Assembly: GCF_001641265.1 (NCBI RefSeq)
Contig: NW_020167527.1
Span: 186,001 to 250,000 of the forward strand
DNA: 64,000 nucleotides
Direction: 5' to 3'
Origin: Pseudogymnoascus destructans
Lineage: Eukaryota > Ascomycota > Leotiomycetes > Thelebolales > Thelebolaceae
The position numbers were made by a program, and so were the translations under genes. The notes under the pieces were generated by a model. It was not told where the DNA came from. It saw only the letters and a list, made by a program, of their open reading frames with translations, and ran no database searches. Positions 9,503-21,350 of this stretch are shown one piece after another (position 1 is the first letter of the stretch; every line of letters starts with the position of its first letter).

Positions 9503-11328
9503 ATGGGTTCAGCTTCAATCGGAAGCAGACGCGGGGATGACTCCGACAGAATGTCGGTGTCATCCGAGGGAAAGCCGGGCGTCATTCCTGGAAACCTCCT
9601 GGACGGCGTCCAGATAGTCACCAAGGGCGGCAACCTCGTCACCAAGGATGGCGTCTCGACGCAAGAATCAGACACCAGTCCGTCGACCAACGTGTTTGCC
9701 GACCCGGAGATTAGGGACCTCTATGTCAAGATGTACGAAAAGGCAAGATACGAGTGTCGCCATGTATTTGACGCAGACCTCACATGGACCGCCGAGGAAG
9801 AGAAGAAACTTATACGTAAGGTTGACTGGCGAAGTAAGATATGTTGCCATCCCCTTAAGTTGGATATTGCTAAACTACGATATAGTCTGCTCATGGGCTT
9901 GCATTATGTTTTTCTCCCTATAACTTGATAGGGGGAACATGGTACAAGCTGTCTTGGGGACGCTCTTCAAGGACTAGCACCTCAACACAAATGGTAAGTT
10001 CCCAAGTGCGCTATTCCCTTCAGCCATTAACATTCAACCCCAAGATTACAACCATGAAAATACGATCTTCGCCGCGTCTTTCCTAGTCGCCGAGCTGCCG
10101 TCTCAACTCGTATCGAAGAAAATCGGCCCCGACATATGGATTCCGATGGAGATCTGCCTCTGGTCGATTGTCGCCATGAGCCAAGCCGCCATGACAAGCC
10201 GATCAGGATTTTTTGCAACGCGTGCACTATTGGGTATCCTCGAGGGCGGTTTCATCCCCGAACTCATCCTCTTCCTGAGCTACTTTTACACCTCCAAAGA
10301 ACTGCCTATCCGCCTAAGCTTCTTCTGGACCGCGCTTAGTGTAACTGGCATCATCAGCTCTCTCCTTGCTTTTGGGATTTTTCACCTTGAGGGTGCCCAT
10401 GGAGTGGCTGGCTGGAAATGGCTGTTCTTACTGGGAGGGCTGATCACTCTTGTAATTGGGATCGCTTCATTTTTCATGATGCCCGCTTCGGCCGTCCAGA
10501 CGAAGACTTGGTTTAGGCGGCTGGTTTACTTCCCGCGAGGAGGCTATTCTGGTTAACCGCATCCTGCGCGATGACCCCTCCAAGGGATCCATGATGAACC
10601 GCAAGGCCATCACACCGTCGCCTCTGGCGCGGACTCACAGACTATGATCTGTGGCCAGTACATATACCCCTCTCCCATTACCAAGCACGAACTCCACTAA
10701 CTTATCCCAGATCTACGCCCTCGGAATAATCATCTACACCCCCCAAAACCTACCCAGCCTCTACCTAACCCTCACCCTCCGCTCCTTCGGCTTCTGCACC
10801 TTCAACGCCAACCTCCTCATCATCCCCCACACCGTGGTCCACATCTTCACCCTCCTGACCATAACCTGTTTCTCCGGGAAATTCAACCAGCGCGCCCTTG
10901 TCGCCATCTTCCAGCTCATCTGGACCCTTCCTGTCCTGATCTTCCTGGCTGTCTGGCCGGGGCTCATCAGTAACCAATGGGGCACCTACGCCGCCACCGC
11001 CGTGCTACTGTCGTACCCGTACTGTCACGCTATTGTTGGTGGCTGGGTGAGCTCGAACTCCAATGATGTCGCCGCGCGCGCTCCATCTCAGCATTGCTGT
11101 ACAACATGTCTGTCCAGCTCGGTGGGATCTGTACGACCTTCGTGTACCCCGAGGATGATAAACCGTACTACCGCCGGGGCAACAAGGACGTTGATTGCGA
11201 CCAATGTGTTGGGGATTGGGCTGTTCTTGTTTGCGAAGGCGTATTATGTGTGGAAGAATAAGGTGAGGGACAAGAAGTGGAATGCGATGACGAAGGAGGA
11301 GCAGAATGATTATATTGCTAGATTTTAG
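9503..11328 (+). pseudogene. Dal5-type allantoate/anion permease pseudogene
   Basis: The region reads as a fungal anion:cation symporter of the Dal5/allantoate-permease group: KVDWR before the first intron (9834-9885), then CSWACIMFF, LPSQLVSKKIGPDIWIP, GFFATRALLGILEGGFIP, FFWTALSVTGIISSLLAFGIFH and SFFMMPASAVQTKTWF. Later come LTLTLRSFGF, LLSYPYCHAIVGGW and a C-terminal NAMTKEEQNDYI. Two in-frame stops lie in exon 2, TAA 9921-9923 and TAG 9975-9977. Further frameshifts fall near 10517, 10620, 11080 and 11185. A second intron is 9994-10044, and another GT-AG intron starts after LWP near 10657. The breaks are spread over the whole length, so this is a genuine decayed gene. Length and order are otherwise those of an intact family member, such as the one at 18481-20257. 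Confidence 0.88.
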
Positions 11329-11664
11329 ATTTATGCATTGAGGCGTTGGATAGGGGAAGTGGGGGGGGTGTTTAACTGGTCTGGATTAAATAATACCATG
11401 AGAATTACTAAAGATATTAGTTTGATGCTGCATTTCGTTAGGTGAGAATATTAAATGTCTAATTTATCACACATATGCGTCCTGTACTGTAAGTGAAGCC
11501 TGGCCAATCGGAAACCTTGCCATCCTGTAGGTGGCGTCTCCCCGCTCATGAGTCACATGATATGGAGGCGTCAACAAGCTCTAGCAAGGACTACAGACCA
11601 TATATATCATATTTATAACACCTAAACGGCTCTATTCTATATATATATTAGTGTATAAGTTACC
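11329..11664. promoter_or_regulatory. Upstream region of the aldolase/adducin gene
   Basis: This AT-rich 336-bp stretch carries a TATA-like run (TCTATATATATATTAG) at about 11635-11651, immediately before the ATG at 11665. No gene is seen. Confidence 0.4.
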
Positions 11665-12863
11665 ATGCCCCCATCCGCAGACCTAGCAACCCAACCCCCG
11701 GCCGAGGCACCGCCTAAAACCGCCCCGAAGCAAGCGCCGCACGCTCAGGGCTCCGAAGAGAAGACCCCCTTACAAGCCATAAGCCATGGCATTTTGATGG
11801 ACGGTAGGAACTAAATAGCCCATTACCATATCCCCCCCAGAATACGGGCACGTACTAACTCCAACAGGCATCCCAACCTTCTCCTCCCTTGCCGAGCACC
11901 GCAAACACATCCTCATCCACACTGCCGCCACCTTCCGCGACTTCGCGCGCAAAGGCTTCACCGAAGGCCAAGCGGGCCACATCAGCGTCCGTGACCCGGA
12001 GTTCGAGGATTACATCTGGATGAACCCTCTCGGGCGGCACTTCGGTCTCATGACAGCCGGCGACATGATCTGTTTAGATATGCACACCGGTGCGGTCGTA
12101 GGTGGTAACAATGTACGCGTCCCCTTTCCCAAATTTATATATTGTATGGTTAAAGCATGTACCGGCGTCCCCCCCCCCCTTGCTAACCCCGAACCGGACC
12201 TAGACCCGCCCCGCCAACGCCGTAGGCTTCCAAATCCATTCCGCGATCCACAAGGCGCGGCCGGATGTCGCGGCCATCTGCCACGCGCACACGAATGCGG
12301 GCCGCGCGTGGAGCGTGTTTGCACGGCCGTTGGAGATGCTGAATCAGGATGTTTGTAATTTCTATCAGGCGCATGCGGTGTATGCGGAGTATGGGGGAAT
12401 TGTGTTTGCGGAGGAGGGGGGGAGGAATATTGCGAGGGCTTTGGGGGAGGGGAATAAGGTGAGTTTTCTCTCTATTTTTTTTATTTCTTCGATTTTGGGG
12501 GGTTTTGAGAGCGGGAGGGGGAGGAGAGGCTAATGAATGGGGAACTAGGGAGTTATCCTGATGAACCACGGGTTACTCACCGTCGGCCACACAGTCGATG
12601 AAGCGGGCTACATGTTCGGCCTCCTCGACCGCGGCTGCCGTATCCAGCTCGACGTCGAGGCAGCGTGTGCGGGTAATCCGGGGCTGAAGCGGAATATCAT
12701 TTCTGACGAGGAGGCGTCGTATAACATGAAGATGGCGAGTGAGAAGCATGTTTTGTATCGGGAGGCGCAGCCGGATCTGGATTATATCTTTGAGACGCAG
12801 GGGATGGAGGTCGTGGCGAGGGGGGTGGATAATATGGTTATTGATGGGCCGGGTGGGGATTAA
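11665..12863 (+). CDS. Class II aldolase/adducin domain protein
   Basis: Four exons (11665-11803, 11868-12112, 12204-12458, 12549-12863) join to 317 residues. An Ala/Pro-rich N-terminal stretch precedes a full class II aldolase/adducin head domain. HRKHILIHTAATFRDFARKGFTEGQAGHISVRDPE lies near residues 53-87. CHAHTNAGRAWS carries two His of the metal site. VILMNHGLLTVGHTVDEAG carries the third. The C-terminus is helical (YNMKMASEKHVLYREAQPDLDY). In the family these residues bind a divalent metal for cleavage or decarboxylation of sugar phosphates and related acids, but most fungal members have no known substrate. The metal His are present, so it could be an enzyme. Introns are 64, 91 and 90 bp with normal borders; the frame is intact. 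Confidence 0.85.
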
Positions 12864-13386
12864 TACGGTGGGATGGATGCTTGAGTGGGTTGTTTGTTCG
12901 GCGAGTGGGCGGTGGTGAGGAGGAGCTTTTTTGATAACAGTACGTATCCTTATGTCCTCGTATATAATCACATATAGACCAATCTAAAAATATATCAAGA
13001 CGGCTAGCCACGGCGGACATCGCTATAAAAACGCCGACACCGTTCCACTCTCGCTACTTAAGAGCGAAATCCGAAAACCGAAAGACCGAAATCCCCACTG
13101 TATAGATTTTTGATAGTGGGGCGGGTGGAAGTAGCGTGGATGTTTGGAGATGGCAGGGTTCATCCGGTTAGGACGGGATCGACTTTTTACCGTATGCACA
13201 AGGTACGTACCGCTAACGCTCTCTTGCGTCATGGTTTGTAGAAATTAATTTTGAAGGAAAATGGAGGCGATGAGGATTGAACTGGATTGTTAAGCTGGGG
13301 GATTATGGAGAAAGAAGTAAACGCCTAAAATCTATGGGAAGTATATATGTTTTATAACCACTGGTTACTATTTCAATATCCAATAT
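12864..13386. other. Intergenic, no gene seen
   Basis: This is the 3' flank of the aldolase/adducin gene. No coding signal is seen. It ends at a perfect inverted repeat. Confidence 0.5.
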
Positions 13387-13468
13387 ATAAAACCTCCCGC
13401 GCTGAACTGGCGTGCCGAGGCAAGGCACGCCGAGGCAAGGCACGCCAGTTCAGCGCGGGAGGTTTTAT
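13387..13468. repeat. Perfect 30-bp inverted repeat with 22-nt loop
   Basis: The arms 13387-13416 and 13439-13468 are exact reverse complements (core CTCCCGCGCTGAACTGGCGT). The 22-nt loop repeats the GAGGCAA and GGCACGCC words of the inner arm, so a smaller alternative hairpin is possible. Flanks are AT-rich and show no target duplication. It lies in the gap between the aldolase/adducin gene and the DHA1 transporter. It may be a foldback/MITE-like remnant or a replication-generated hairpin. Nothing in the window tells which. Confidence 0.9.
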
Positions 13469-13881
13469 GTTCTAGCCTAGCCTCGTCCCTGAAAAGGTTT
13501 AAGACGGTCTGGTCCATGACACCATTCGCCCATTCGAGCCAGAAAATTGGCCACTTCATTAAGGAACTCGGCAGAGATTGCCTCTTATTTGATATAAATT
13601 CCACATTGCTAGAAAGATCTCTTGCCCTGCACTAAAAATACTCTCTATGTCGCTGTTTACTACATGTCGCTGTTTACTACTAAGCCTTTTCCTTCCGCTC
13701 TTTTCTGAATCCATCGCCATAAGCTCGACGGTGGGGCGATAAATAAAAAAGGACATCTTTCGAAACAGAGATATAGACAACCTACCTCGCCCACGGCTGC
13801 TGATCTCTCAAACGCAGACAAACACGGCAAAGGGGTCCCTCGAATATATTTGCTCACCACCTGGCGATACGGTGACCAGAT
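13469..13881. other. Upstream region of the DHA1 transporter
   Basis: No gene is seen. A 17-bp direct repeat (ATGTCGCTGTTTACTAC) lies head to tail at 13647-13663 and 13664-13680. The rest is presumably the promoter and 5' leader of the MFS gene at 13882. Confidence 0.5.
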
Positions 13882-15887
13882 ATGGACTCCACCGACCGCG
13901 AGCTCGCCGCCGCAGGCGCAGATATCCCCTCCGAGCGCCCCCCGATGACCAGCGGCCGCCAATTGAGCCATGAAGCCCAAAGGATAGGCTCCGGATACTC
14001 TTCGAATTCCTCCTCCTCGGATCAGCCATATCCCAACCCTGTTGGTCTGAGCAGGACACACTCGACCCAGACGGACCTCGAGCGTCGCCATATGTCTATA
14101 AGCCGCATACAGACAGCGCGGACGCAGCACAGCAGCACTGTGGGGAGAGGAGTCGAGTATAAGGAGCCCAAGAAGCCGCTGCCAAATTTTGGGTATGGGA
14201 AGTCTTATCCGCCGCCGCTGCCGGCGAAGGAGGAATATGTCGTTGAGTTTGACGGCCCGGATGATCCTCTGCATGCGCAGAACTGGCCGCTTAAGAAGAA
14301 GTACGTCTGATCGACTGCGCTCGAGTTTTCTCGTACCATGCTGACCGTTTTTTGTAGGCTGTATACGGCTGTGATGCTCGGTCTTACCACGCTGACTTCG
14401 GCGTTCGCTTCCAGTGTTTTTTCGGCTGCGATTTCTGCTGTCTCAAAACAATTCCATGTCGGAGAGGTGGTTGGGACACTCGGTGTATCTCTCTATGTTC
14501 TCGGCTTCGCTACTGGACCGACGCTGTGGGCGCCGCTGTCCGAGTTGAAGGGACGACGACTCCCTATTCTCATCTCCATGTTCGGGTTCGCCATTTTTCA
14601 ATTCGCAGTGGCCGTCGCCAAGGACCTGCAGACGGTTCTCATATGTCGATTCTGGGGAGGATTCTTCGGTGCATGTCCTCTATCCGTCGTTGCGGCAGTG
14701 TTCTCGGATATGTTTGACAATAAAACGAGAGGACTGGCAATCACGGTGTTCTCCGTGACGGTTTTCAGCGGTCCGCTCATTGCCCCATTCATTGGAGGTT
14801 TCATCACCGAATCTTATCTTGGCTGGCGCTGGACCGAGTACATCCCTGGTATCATGGGAATTGCGTGCTTCATTCTGGATCTCATATGGTTAGAGGAGAC
14901 CTATCCCCCCGTCGTCTTGATCGAGAAGGCTGCGGAGCTTCGTCGCCGAACCAAGAACTGGGGTATCCACGCGAAACAGGAGGAAATCGAGCTTGATTTC
15001 AAGGAGCTCGTAACGAAGAATTTCAGTCGTCCTATGCGCCTGCTCTTCACCGAGCCCATTATCTTCCTTCTCTCACTCTACATGGCCTTCATCTACGGCC
15101 TTCTCTATCTCTTCCTGACAGCCTACCCAGTCGTCTTCCAGGGCGTCCATGGCATGTCGCCCGGTATTGGCGGCCTGCCATACTTTGGCATGGTCATAGG
15201 ACAGCTGTTCGCTGGAGCCTACATTTTCTACATCCAGCCGGCTTATAACCGCAAGCTGGATGCGAACAACGGCGTCCCGATTCCCGAATGGCGTCTCCCT
15301 ACCGTGGTTATTGGAGGTGCCGCTTTCGCTATTGGATTGTTTTTCTTTGGCTGGACGGGATATACCAAGAATATCCACTGGATTTTTCCCACGCTGTCGG
15401 GCTTGTTCACCGGATTCGGTCTTCTGACAATCTTCCTACAATCTTTCAATTATCTCATTGACGCCTACCTCATGTTGTAAGTTTTGTCCAGCAGCCCCTA
15501 TCAATATGTTAGACTAACCATCTCAGTGCCGCCTCCGCAATCGCAGCAAACACCTTCCTCCGTTCCCTCGCAGGTGCCGGATTCCCCCTATTCGCTCGTC
15601 AAATGTTCAAGGCCTTGGGAGTAAATTGGACTGGGACACTCCTCGGATGTGTGGCCATGGTGCTTGTGCCAATTCCAGCGGCTTTCTGGTACTACGGAGA
15701 GCGCATCCGTGCAAGAAGCCCTTATGCTCCCGCCGCTGCCCTAAACCTTGGTGAGGATTCTCATGACGAAGAAGAATTGCAGGGAGAGGCCGATTCTCAT
15801 GGTGAAGGAGCAGGCCTTGAGGAGGTCGAAAAATCACGTAGCAGCGAACGCAATGCTCGTACCAATACTGGTGATAACGCTGTGTAA
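13882..15887 (+). CDS. MFS transporter, DHA1 (drug:H+ antiporter-1) type
   Basis: Three exons (13882-14300, 14358-15476, 15527-15887) join to 632 residues. A long cytosolic N-terminus, rich in Ser/Pro, ends in VEFDGPDDPLHAQNWPLKKK, the usual lead-in to TM1 in fungal DHA1 carriers. Twelve hydrophobic segments follow. Motif-like text includes GVSLYVLGFATGPTLWAPLSELKGRR (TM2 and loop 2-3) and the TM5 antiporter region FSGPLIAPFIGGFI. YLGWRWTEYIPGI follows. The C-terminal tail is acidic. The family exports drugs, polyamines or metabolites at the plasma membrane. The substrate cannot be told from sequence. Introns of 57 and 50 bp have normal borders, and length and frame are normal. Confidence 0.9.
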
Positions 15888-16276
15888 AGTCTTGTCTTGC
15901 GTCGATGCCAACTGTGTAGAATCTGTGTTGGGGGTTCGTATCAAGTTGTATAAATCGGATGGTTAATTTGCAGTATGGGGTCTTTTAATTTTGGATACCA
16001 GTTAGCGGGCACGGCTTCGTCTTGCCATACTTAGCAAATTTATAAAGATATTTGATTGACAAGATTGCATTGAAACATACCGATGAAGCGGGACGTCGTA
16101 GTAGAGTTGCTAAGTGACACCTGTAAGATTAACAACAGCCTTGCTGCAAGGCTGATGACGCTTGGACCAACAAGTACCACCAAAGGCCCCTCTGTCATCG
16201 GTCGTCCTCAGACCAGCCTCGTCCGATGGCTACCCTTGCCAAACATCATAAAGATTGACTTCACAATACCGCCAGC
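15888..16276. other. Intergenic, no gene seen
   Basis: This lies between the DHA1 gene and the sugar/inositol-type transporter, both on plus. It should hold the first gene's 3' end and the second gene's promoter. No motif stands out. Confidence 0.5.
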
Positions 16277-18115
16277 ATGGCTGACAGAGCCCAAGACCCT
16301 CTAATGGGTGGGGATGAGCACGACTACGATGACCCCGAATCGGTCAGCGAGCACGACTACGATGACCCCGAGTCGGTCAGCGAGCACGAAGACCCAAGTT
16401 CCACACCCACCCTCTTCGTCTGGCTCCTAACGCTCTCCGCCGGCATCAGCGGCCTCTTATTTGGCTACGATACAGGCGTAATCTCAGCTACCCTCGTCTC
16501 CATCGGCACCTCCCTCTCCTCTCGCGCCCTCACCACCCTTGATAAATCCCTAATCGCAGCATCCACCTCCCTCTTCGCCCTCCTCGTATCTCCCATCAGT
16601 GGTCTCCTCGCCGATTCTCTGGGGCGCAAACGCGTCATCCTCATAGCAGACCTTCTTTTCATTCTCGGTGCGCTGGTGCAGGCTGTCGCGACGTCGGTAT
16701 GGATTATGGTCGCTGGCCGATCGATCGTTGGTCTCGCTGTCGGCGCAGCGAGTTTCGTCACGCCGTTGTATATTGCTGAGTTGGCGCCGTCGATGTTTCG
16801 GGGGAGGCTGGTGACGTTGAATGTTCTATTCATCACGCTGGGACAGGTTGTGGCGTATCTGATTGGATGGGCATTTGCGGAGCTGGGTGGGGAGACGGGG
16901 TGGAGGTGGATGGTGGGGTTAGGTGCGTTACCAGCGGCGCTGCAGTGTTTGGTTATGATTGCTATGCCCGAGACGCCGAGGTGGCTGGCCCAGGCTGGAC
17001 GGACGGAGGAGGCCAAGGCTGTTTTGCAGAAGGTTTTCGGTGCTGCGGATATGAGGAGGACTGTTCAGCCGGTGATGAAGGCTATTGAGCGAGAGGTGCG
17101 ACAGGAAGAGGAAGCGAAGCGGGAGAGGGCTAGAGGGTCGACAACGAGGGACGGGGGATGGTTCTCTGACAGCTGGTCTGAGTTGTTTGGTGTGCCTGGG
17201 AATGTCAGGGCCTTGACCATCGCATGTTTATTGCAGGGTCTCCAGCAACTATGCGGATTTGTGAGTTTCACGCCCCTTTTCCCCAAGCACTACTAATACA
17301 AACAGAACTCCCTAATGTACTTCTCCGCCACACTCTTCTCCCTACTCGGCTTCGCCACACCAACCCTAACCTCCCTCTCCGTCGCCGCCACCAACGCCAT
17401 CTTTACCATCCTCTCCCTCCTCCTGATCGACCGCTTCGGCCGCCGCCTCCTCCTCCTCCTCTCCATCCCCGTCATGGTCTTCGCCCTGATCTGCTGCGCC
17501 GCAACCTTCCACTACATCATCCTCCCCACCGACACCAACTCGCACAACCCCTCCGTCGACGCCCCCCCCCCAATCACAAGCCGCACCTCCCCCCTCCTCG
17601 TCGTCGCCTCCATCATCCTCTACGTCGCCGGCTACGCCACCGGCCTCGGCAACGTCCCGTGGCAGCAGAGCGAGCTCTTCCCCCTAAACATCCGCAGTCT
17701 CGGGTCGAGCCTGGCGACGGCGGTGAATTGGGGGAGTAATACGGTGGTGGGGTTGACGTTTTTGCAGATGCTGGATGGGTTGGGGCCGAGCTGGACGTTT
17801 TTGATTTATGCGTTTGTGTGTTTGGTGGGGTGGTTTGCGATTTGGTTGGTTTATCCGGAGACGAGGGGGTTGACGCTGGAGGAGACGGGGGAGTTGTTGA
17901 AGGAGGGGTGGGGTGTGCAGAGGGGGGTGGGAGGTTGGGGAGGGGGGTGGGGGCGGGGGCGGAGGATGGGGAGGGGTAGTTGGTGTAATATATTGGTCTG
18001 TAATGTAAATTGGGAACGTTTCCCAACTCACCTTAATTCCGATATAGACCAAATTTTATATTGCTTAAACCCGCAGCTGCACCGCTGCAGCAGAGTCTTG
18101 CGGTTCAGTCTCTAG
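16277..18115 (+). CDS. MFS inositol/sugar transporter (Itr-like)
   Basis: Two exons (16277-17260, 17306-18115; 45-bp intron) give 597 residues. The sugar-porter signature is clear: SGLLFGYDTGVISATLV (TM1), LADSLGRKR, GRSIVGLAVGAASFVTPLYIAELAPSMFRGRLVTLN, PETPRWL, QGLQQLCGFNSLMYFS, DRFGRR and YPETRGLTLEETGELL. The spacing resembles the myo-inositol transporters Itr1/Itr2; another polyol or hexose is possible. It acts at the plasma membrane as a proton symporter if the family rule holds. Two oddities: residues 14-35 are an exact 11-residue tandem duplication (33-bp unit at 16316-16381), and after EGWGVQ the tail runs into about 65 Gly/Arg-rich then unrelated residues past a G-rich tract, as if a frameshift had replaced the usual stop. 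Confidence 0.88.
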
Positions 18116-18480
18116 CCTAACTCTGACGGATAATAAGTTTAGTGCGTGGCACTGGGTGTCAGATGCGGCACCCGCGAGGTCCGTCAACAACCATGTATTT
18201 ATTACCGTTGAGTATCGCGTTTCCCTGTTAAGTTAAGATGCAGGGGTTTGAATCCCAATTTATTTTGGTATTTTGAAATATTTTTATTTCAATAACCTCT
18301 TGAGTGCCACTGTAGAAAGATGCACGACATACAGTAGTACTGTTCGTTGCCTTTTGTCCATATCTGTGGCTTTCAACACACGTCAACTTTCCCCCTGCGT
18401 TGCTGCATCAAGAGCTATGAACAGCTGTCAGATTAAAATGTTATTTATATTTTTGGGGTACCTCTATTCTCTATACCCTT
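18116..18480. other. Convergent intergenic, no gene seen
   Basis: This holds the 3' ends of two convergent transporter genes. A GGTTTGAATCCC word at about 18246 recalls a tRNA B box, but no matching A box or cloverleaf is visible. Confidence 0.5.
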
Positions 18481-20257
18481 CTAAAGTGTATATCTAAAAG
18501 TAGGGGCCCTGTCGCCCATCTTCGCAATCTCGTCATCGTTAATGTCCGCACCATCGCTCTCATCCCTATCCCTCTGCGCATTAATCCTCGCATAGTTCCA
18601 CCTCAGCGTCAGCACCGCCGCAATACCCAGGGACACAATCCCAATATTCAGCGCATGCCCCAAGATAAACTGAGGCTTGTCCCTCTTACGATAGAAGTTC
18701 GACGCCATCGCGCCGGAGAGGTTACCGATTCCGATTTGGAAGCCCATTCCCGCTGCGCGCTTGTATGAGCCCGCCAGGTTGTTAGCAATCCATGTAATGT
18801 TTCCAGGAACGGCCGGGTAGATGCCGCATGTTGTGATGAAGACGCCGGCGTAGACAACTCCGGGGATACCGCCGTGTGCTGATGCGGCGAGCGCGATGAT
18901 GAAGCCAACTAGGATCGCAATCATGGGCCAGAAGATGTACGGCCAGCGGGAATTCCCGGCCTTCGCAGCGCGGTCGGAGAGCTTGCTGGTGCCGATGCAC
19001 ATAATTGCGGCCGAGATATAGATGGGAATGGTAAGGAGTTGCGCGGTGGCAGCCTTGTAGCCGAGTTGGTTGATGATGGTGGGCAGGAACAGGGAGATAC
19101 TGTAAAGGGGGCAGACAATCCCGATGAACATCATCGTGCCTAGCCACACCTGCCAGTCCAGCACTGCGGCCTTCACGAAGCGCCACTCGAACTTATCACT
19201 CTCTGCAATCATCCTTCCGGATCTCTTGCTGCCTTGGTACTTGAGGCGGTGGGATGCCCATGCACGTTCCTGGGGTGTGAGGAATGATGCCGTATCCGGA
19301 AAATCGTACATTATGAAGTACGCGCTAGAAGCCACCACGACTGTCAAGAGGCCCTCCAAGATGAAGATCCAGCGCCAGCCCTCGTAGCCACCCACCCCAT
19401 CCATCTTAGCGATAGCAAAAGCCAGCAGCCCGGAGAAGGCGCCGGCCATGGAAGCGGCGGAGAAAAAGAGGCCTTGCCGGATGGCTAGCTCCTCCGAGCA
19501 ATACCACATTGTGAGATAATATGATACTCCGGGAAATAATCCAGCTTCAGCGAGACCTAGGAAGACACGGACGGAAATGAGGCCGGCGTAGTTGTTTGTC
19601 ACGCCTAGACATATGGTGCAGGTGCCCCACGCAACCATTATGGATGGCAACCATACTGACGGACGGAGTTTCTTTAAGAGGAGGTTTGATGGCAGCTCGA
19701 AAACTAATTGAGTCAGCAAGAAGGCTTCAACTAAAAGATAAACAGGGAAGTGTCCAAGATTAGGTTATCTTTTTGAAAGGAACAATCGCATCGAGAGAAC
19801 AAATGGAAATATACATACGAGCATACGTGAAAAAGAATACTGTTAGGCAGAGAGCATACTGAGTATCAGTCAAGCGTAGGTCCTCTGACAATCCCTGAAT
19901 ATTGGCATTGCCAATGTTTCTGTAGTCAAACTTCCGTCAGCCAAGAAACACACGGTGGAGCCTTCCCCATACTCTCGCCACAACGAACACCAGTCGCCAC
20001 TCAAAGGGGAAGGTGATAACTTACCCTCTATCCAAGAAACTCAGCAAGTAGAGTAACGCAAGTACAGGAATCAAGCGCATGTCCATTTTGCGAAGGACGG
20101 CAGCTCTATCGACGCCGGAGAAGTCGGCATCAGGACCATCCCATTGCCCTTCGTCCTTCACAGGGGCCGAATTGGTTATCACACCAGGTTCCTGGTGCTC
20201 GGTGTGTACCGCATCGTGGTACGGCTTCTCCCTATCGGAGAGGGAGGAGTCTGCCAT
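18481..20257 (-). CDS. MFS transporter, allantoate/nicotinate permease type (Dal5/Tna1-like)
   Basis: Three exons (20257-20025, 19919-19819, 19703-18481) join to 518 residues starting MADSSLSDREKPYHD. The family hallmarks follow one another across the junctions: VDRAAVLRKMDMRLIPVLALLYLLSFLDRGNIGNANIQGL, then TDTQYALCLTVFFFTYALFELPSNLLLKKLRPSVWLPSIMVAWG. Later come RVFLGLAEAGLFPGVSYYLTMWY, AAGMGFQIGIGNLSGAMASNFYR and a charged C-terminal tail. Relatives carry allantoate, nicotinate, biotin, pantothenate or other small anions with protons at the plasma membrane. The substrate cannot be read from sequence. All frames are intact, unlike the related pseudogene at 9503-11328. The intron borders are normal and the exon sum is 519 codons with the stop. 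Confidence 0.9.
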
Positions 20258-21350
20258 GCTTTTTTCGTGTTTGGAGGTCTTGTGCGGCGAGGTCTGGGTA
20301 AAGGATCGCGCAACACAGAGGAATGATATCAAGGTCTGAGAACTGGGAAAGGGTGTAGGGGAAACAGGGGACCTTTTATTTGATACAGAGGATGGTATCA
20401 CCACCAGATGTCTTGTGTTCCCCCGCACTCTCCCCACGTCTCCTCGCCTCCGTTCGTGGTTGGAGCATCTCGTTGGCCATCTTCTCCATCATCATCACAT
20501 TCCCCGCGTTCTCCACCTTCTCCGCTTCAATATCTGGGGATTGCGGAGGCGGAACAGGTCCGTATGACGGCTCGGGCGCTGAAATCCAAGACTCGCGCTT
20601 GCTTCTGAACAACCGTTCGACTAGATGTTGGTCGCAAGTTTACTCAGTGGGGACCTGCCAAGCAATATCAGGTTTCACATGCCATTTCACATTTCATCTA
20701 GACTGTTAGACTGAGGTTATCGTTATATTTCAGTTGGCAGGCGGAGGGGTAGTGATTAGCTCTCCAGAAGAGGAATAAGGTGAGCGGCTCAACAATTATT
20801 GGCTGGATCGGCTAAGTTAGATCTCTTAGATCTTGAGATTTGAGGTGGAGAGCGCGTACATAGTAATTTAGCAACTGAATTACTGTCGCAGTGTGGTGTC
20901 GGTGTGTATTTTGATGTGTGGGGTGAGGAGTGCGGGGTTGAGGAGTGCGGAGTGCGGTGGACAAGCCTAGCTCATCTCCTTTCCCCATCTTCCCCCTTCC
21001 CTCCCCCCGCACTCCAATTAGAAGGGCCAGGTCACTTGGAGTTGTGTAAATGCCAATTTAAGCTACGCCGAAACTAGCAAGTCCCCCACCACGTCGGTTA
21101 CAAGATATTGAAGTCTCACAATGCTGTACCACCACCTCGGACCACCTCGCGTTACTCAGACAGATGTCAACCAAATTCCGACGCCAGGATCACAGCAGCT
21201 AGGGTGCGAGCTTCTGTGCCAGCTGTATGGTAGATTCGGATCCCGAAGCTTGAATCATCTCAAACCAAATATTGATACGGAGTATGCAATTAACTATTCT
21301 ACTTGATACATGTCTACTATTTGTCACGTCCACCTCCAACCCCCCTTCTA
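20258..21350. other. Intergenic, no gene seen
   Basis: This is the upstream region of the allantoate-permease-type gene and the downstream flank of the ABCD gene. Several open frames on both strands overlap here; none has recognisable motifs. GAGTGCGG-like short words recur around 20930-21010. Confidence 0.5.

Noticed and set aside
17224..17739. 171-codon Pro/Arg-rich plus frame in the Itr-like gene
   Set aside because: It is a shadow of exon 2 in another frame.
18241..18260. GGTTTGAATCCC resembling a tRNA B box
   Set aside because: No matching A box at the right distance and no cloverleaf stem can be formed from the flanks.
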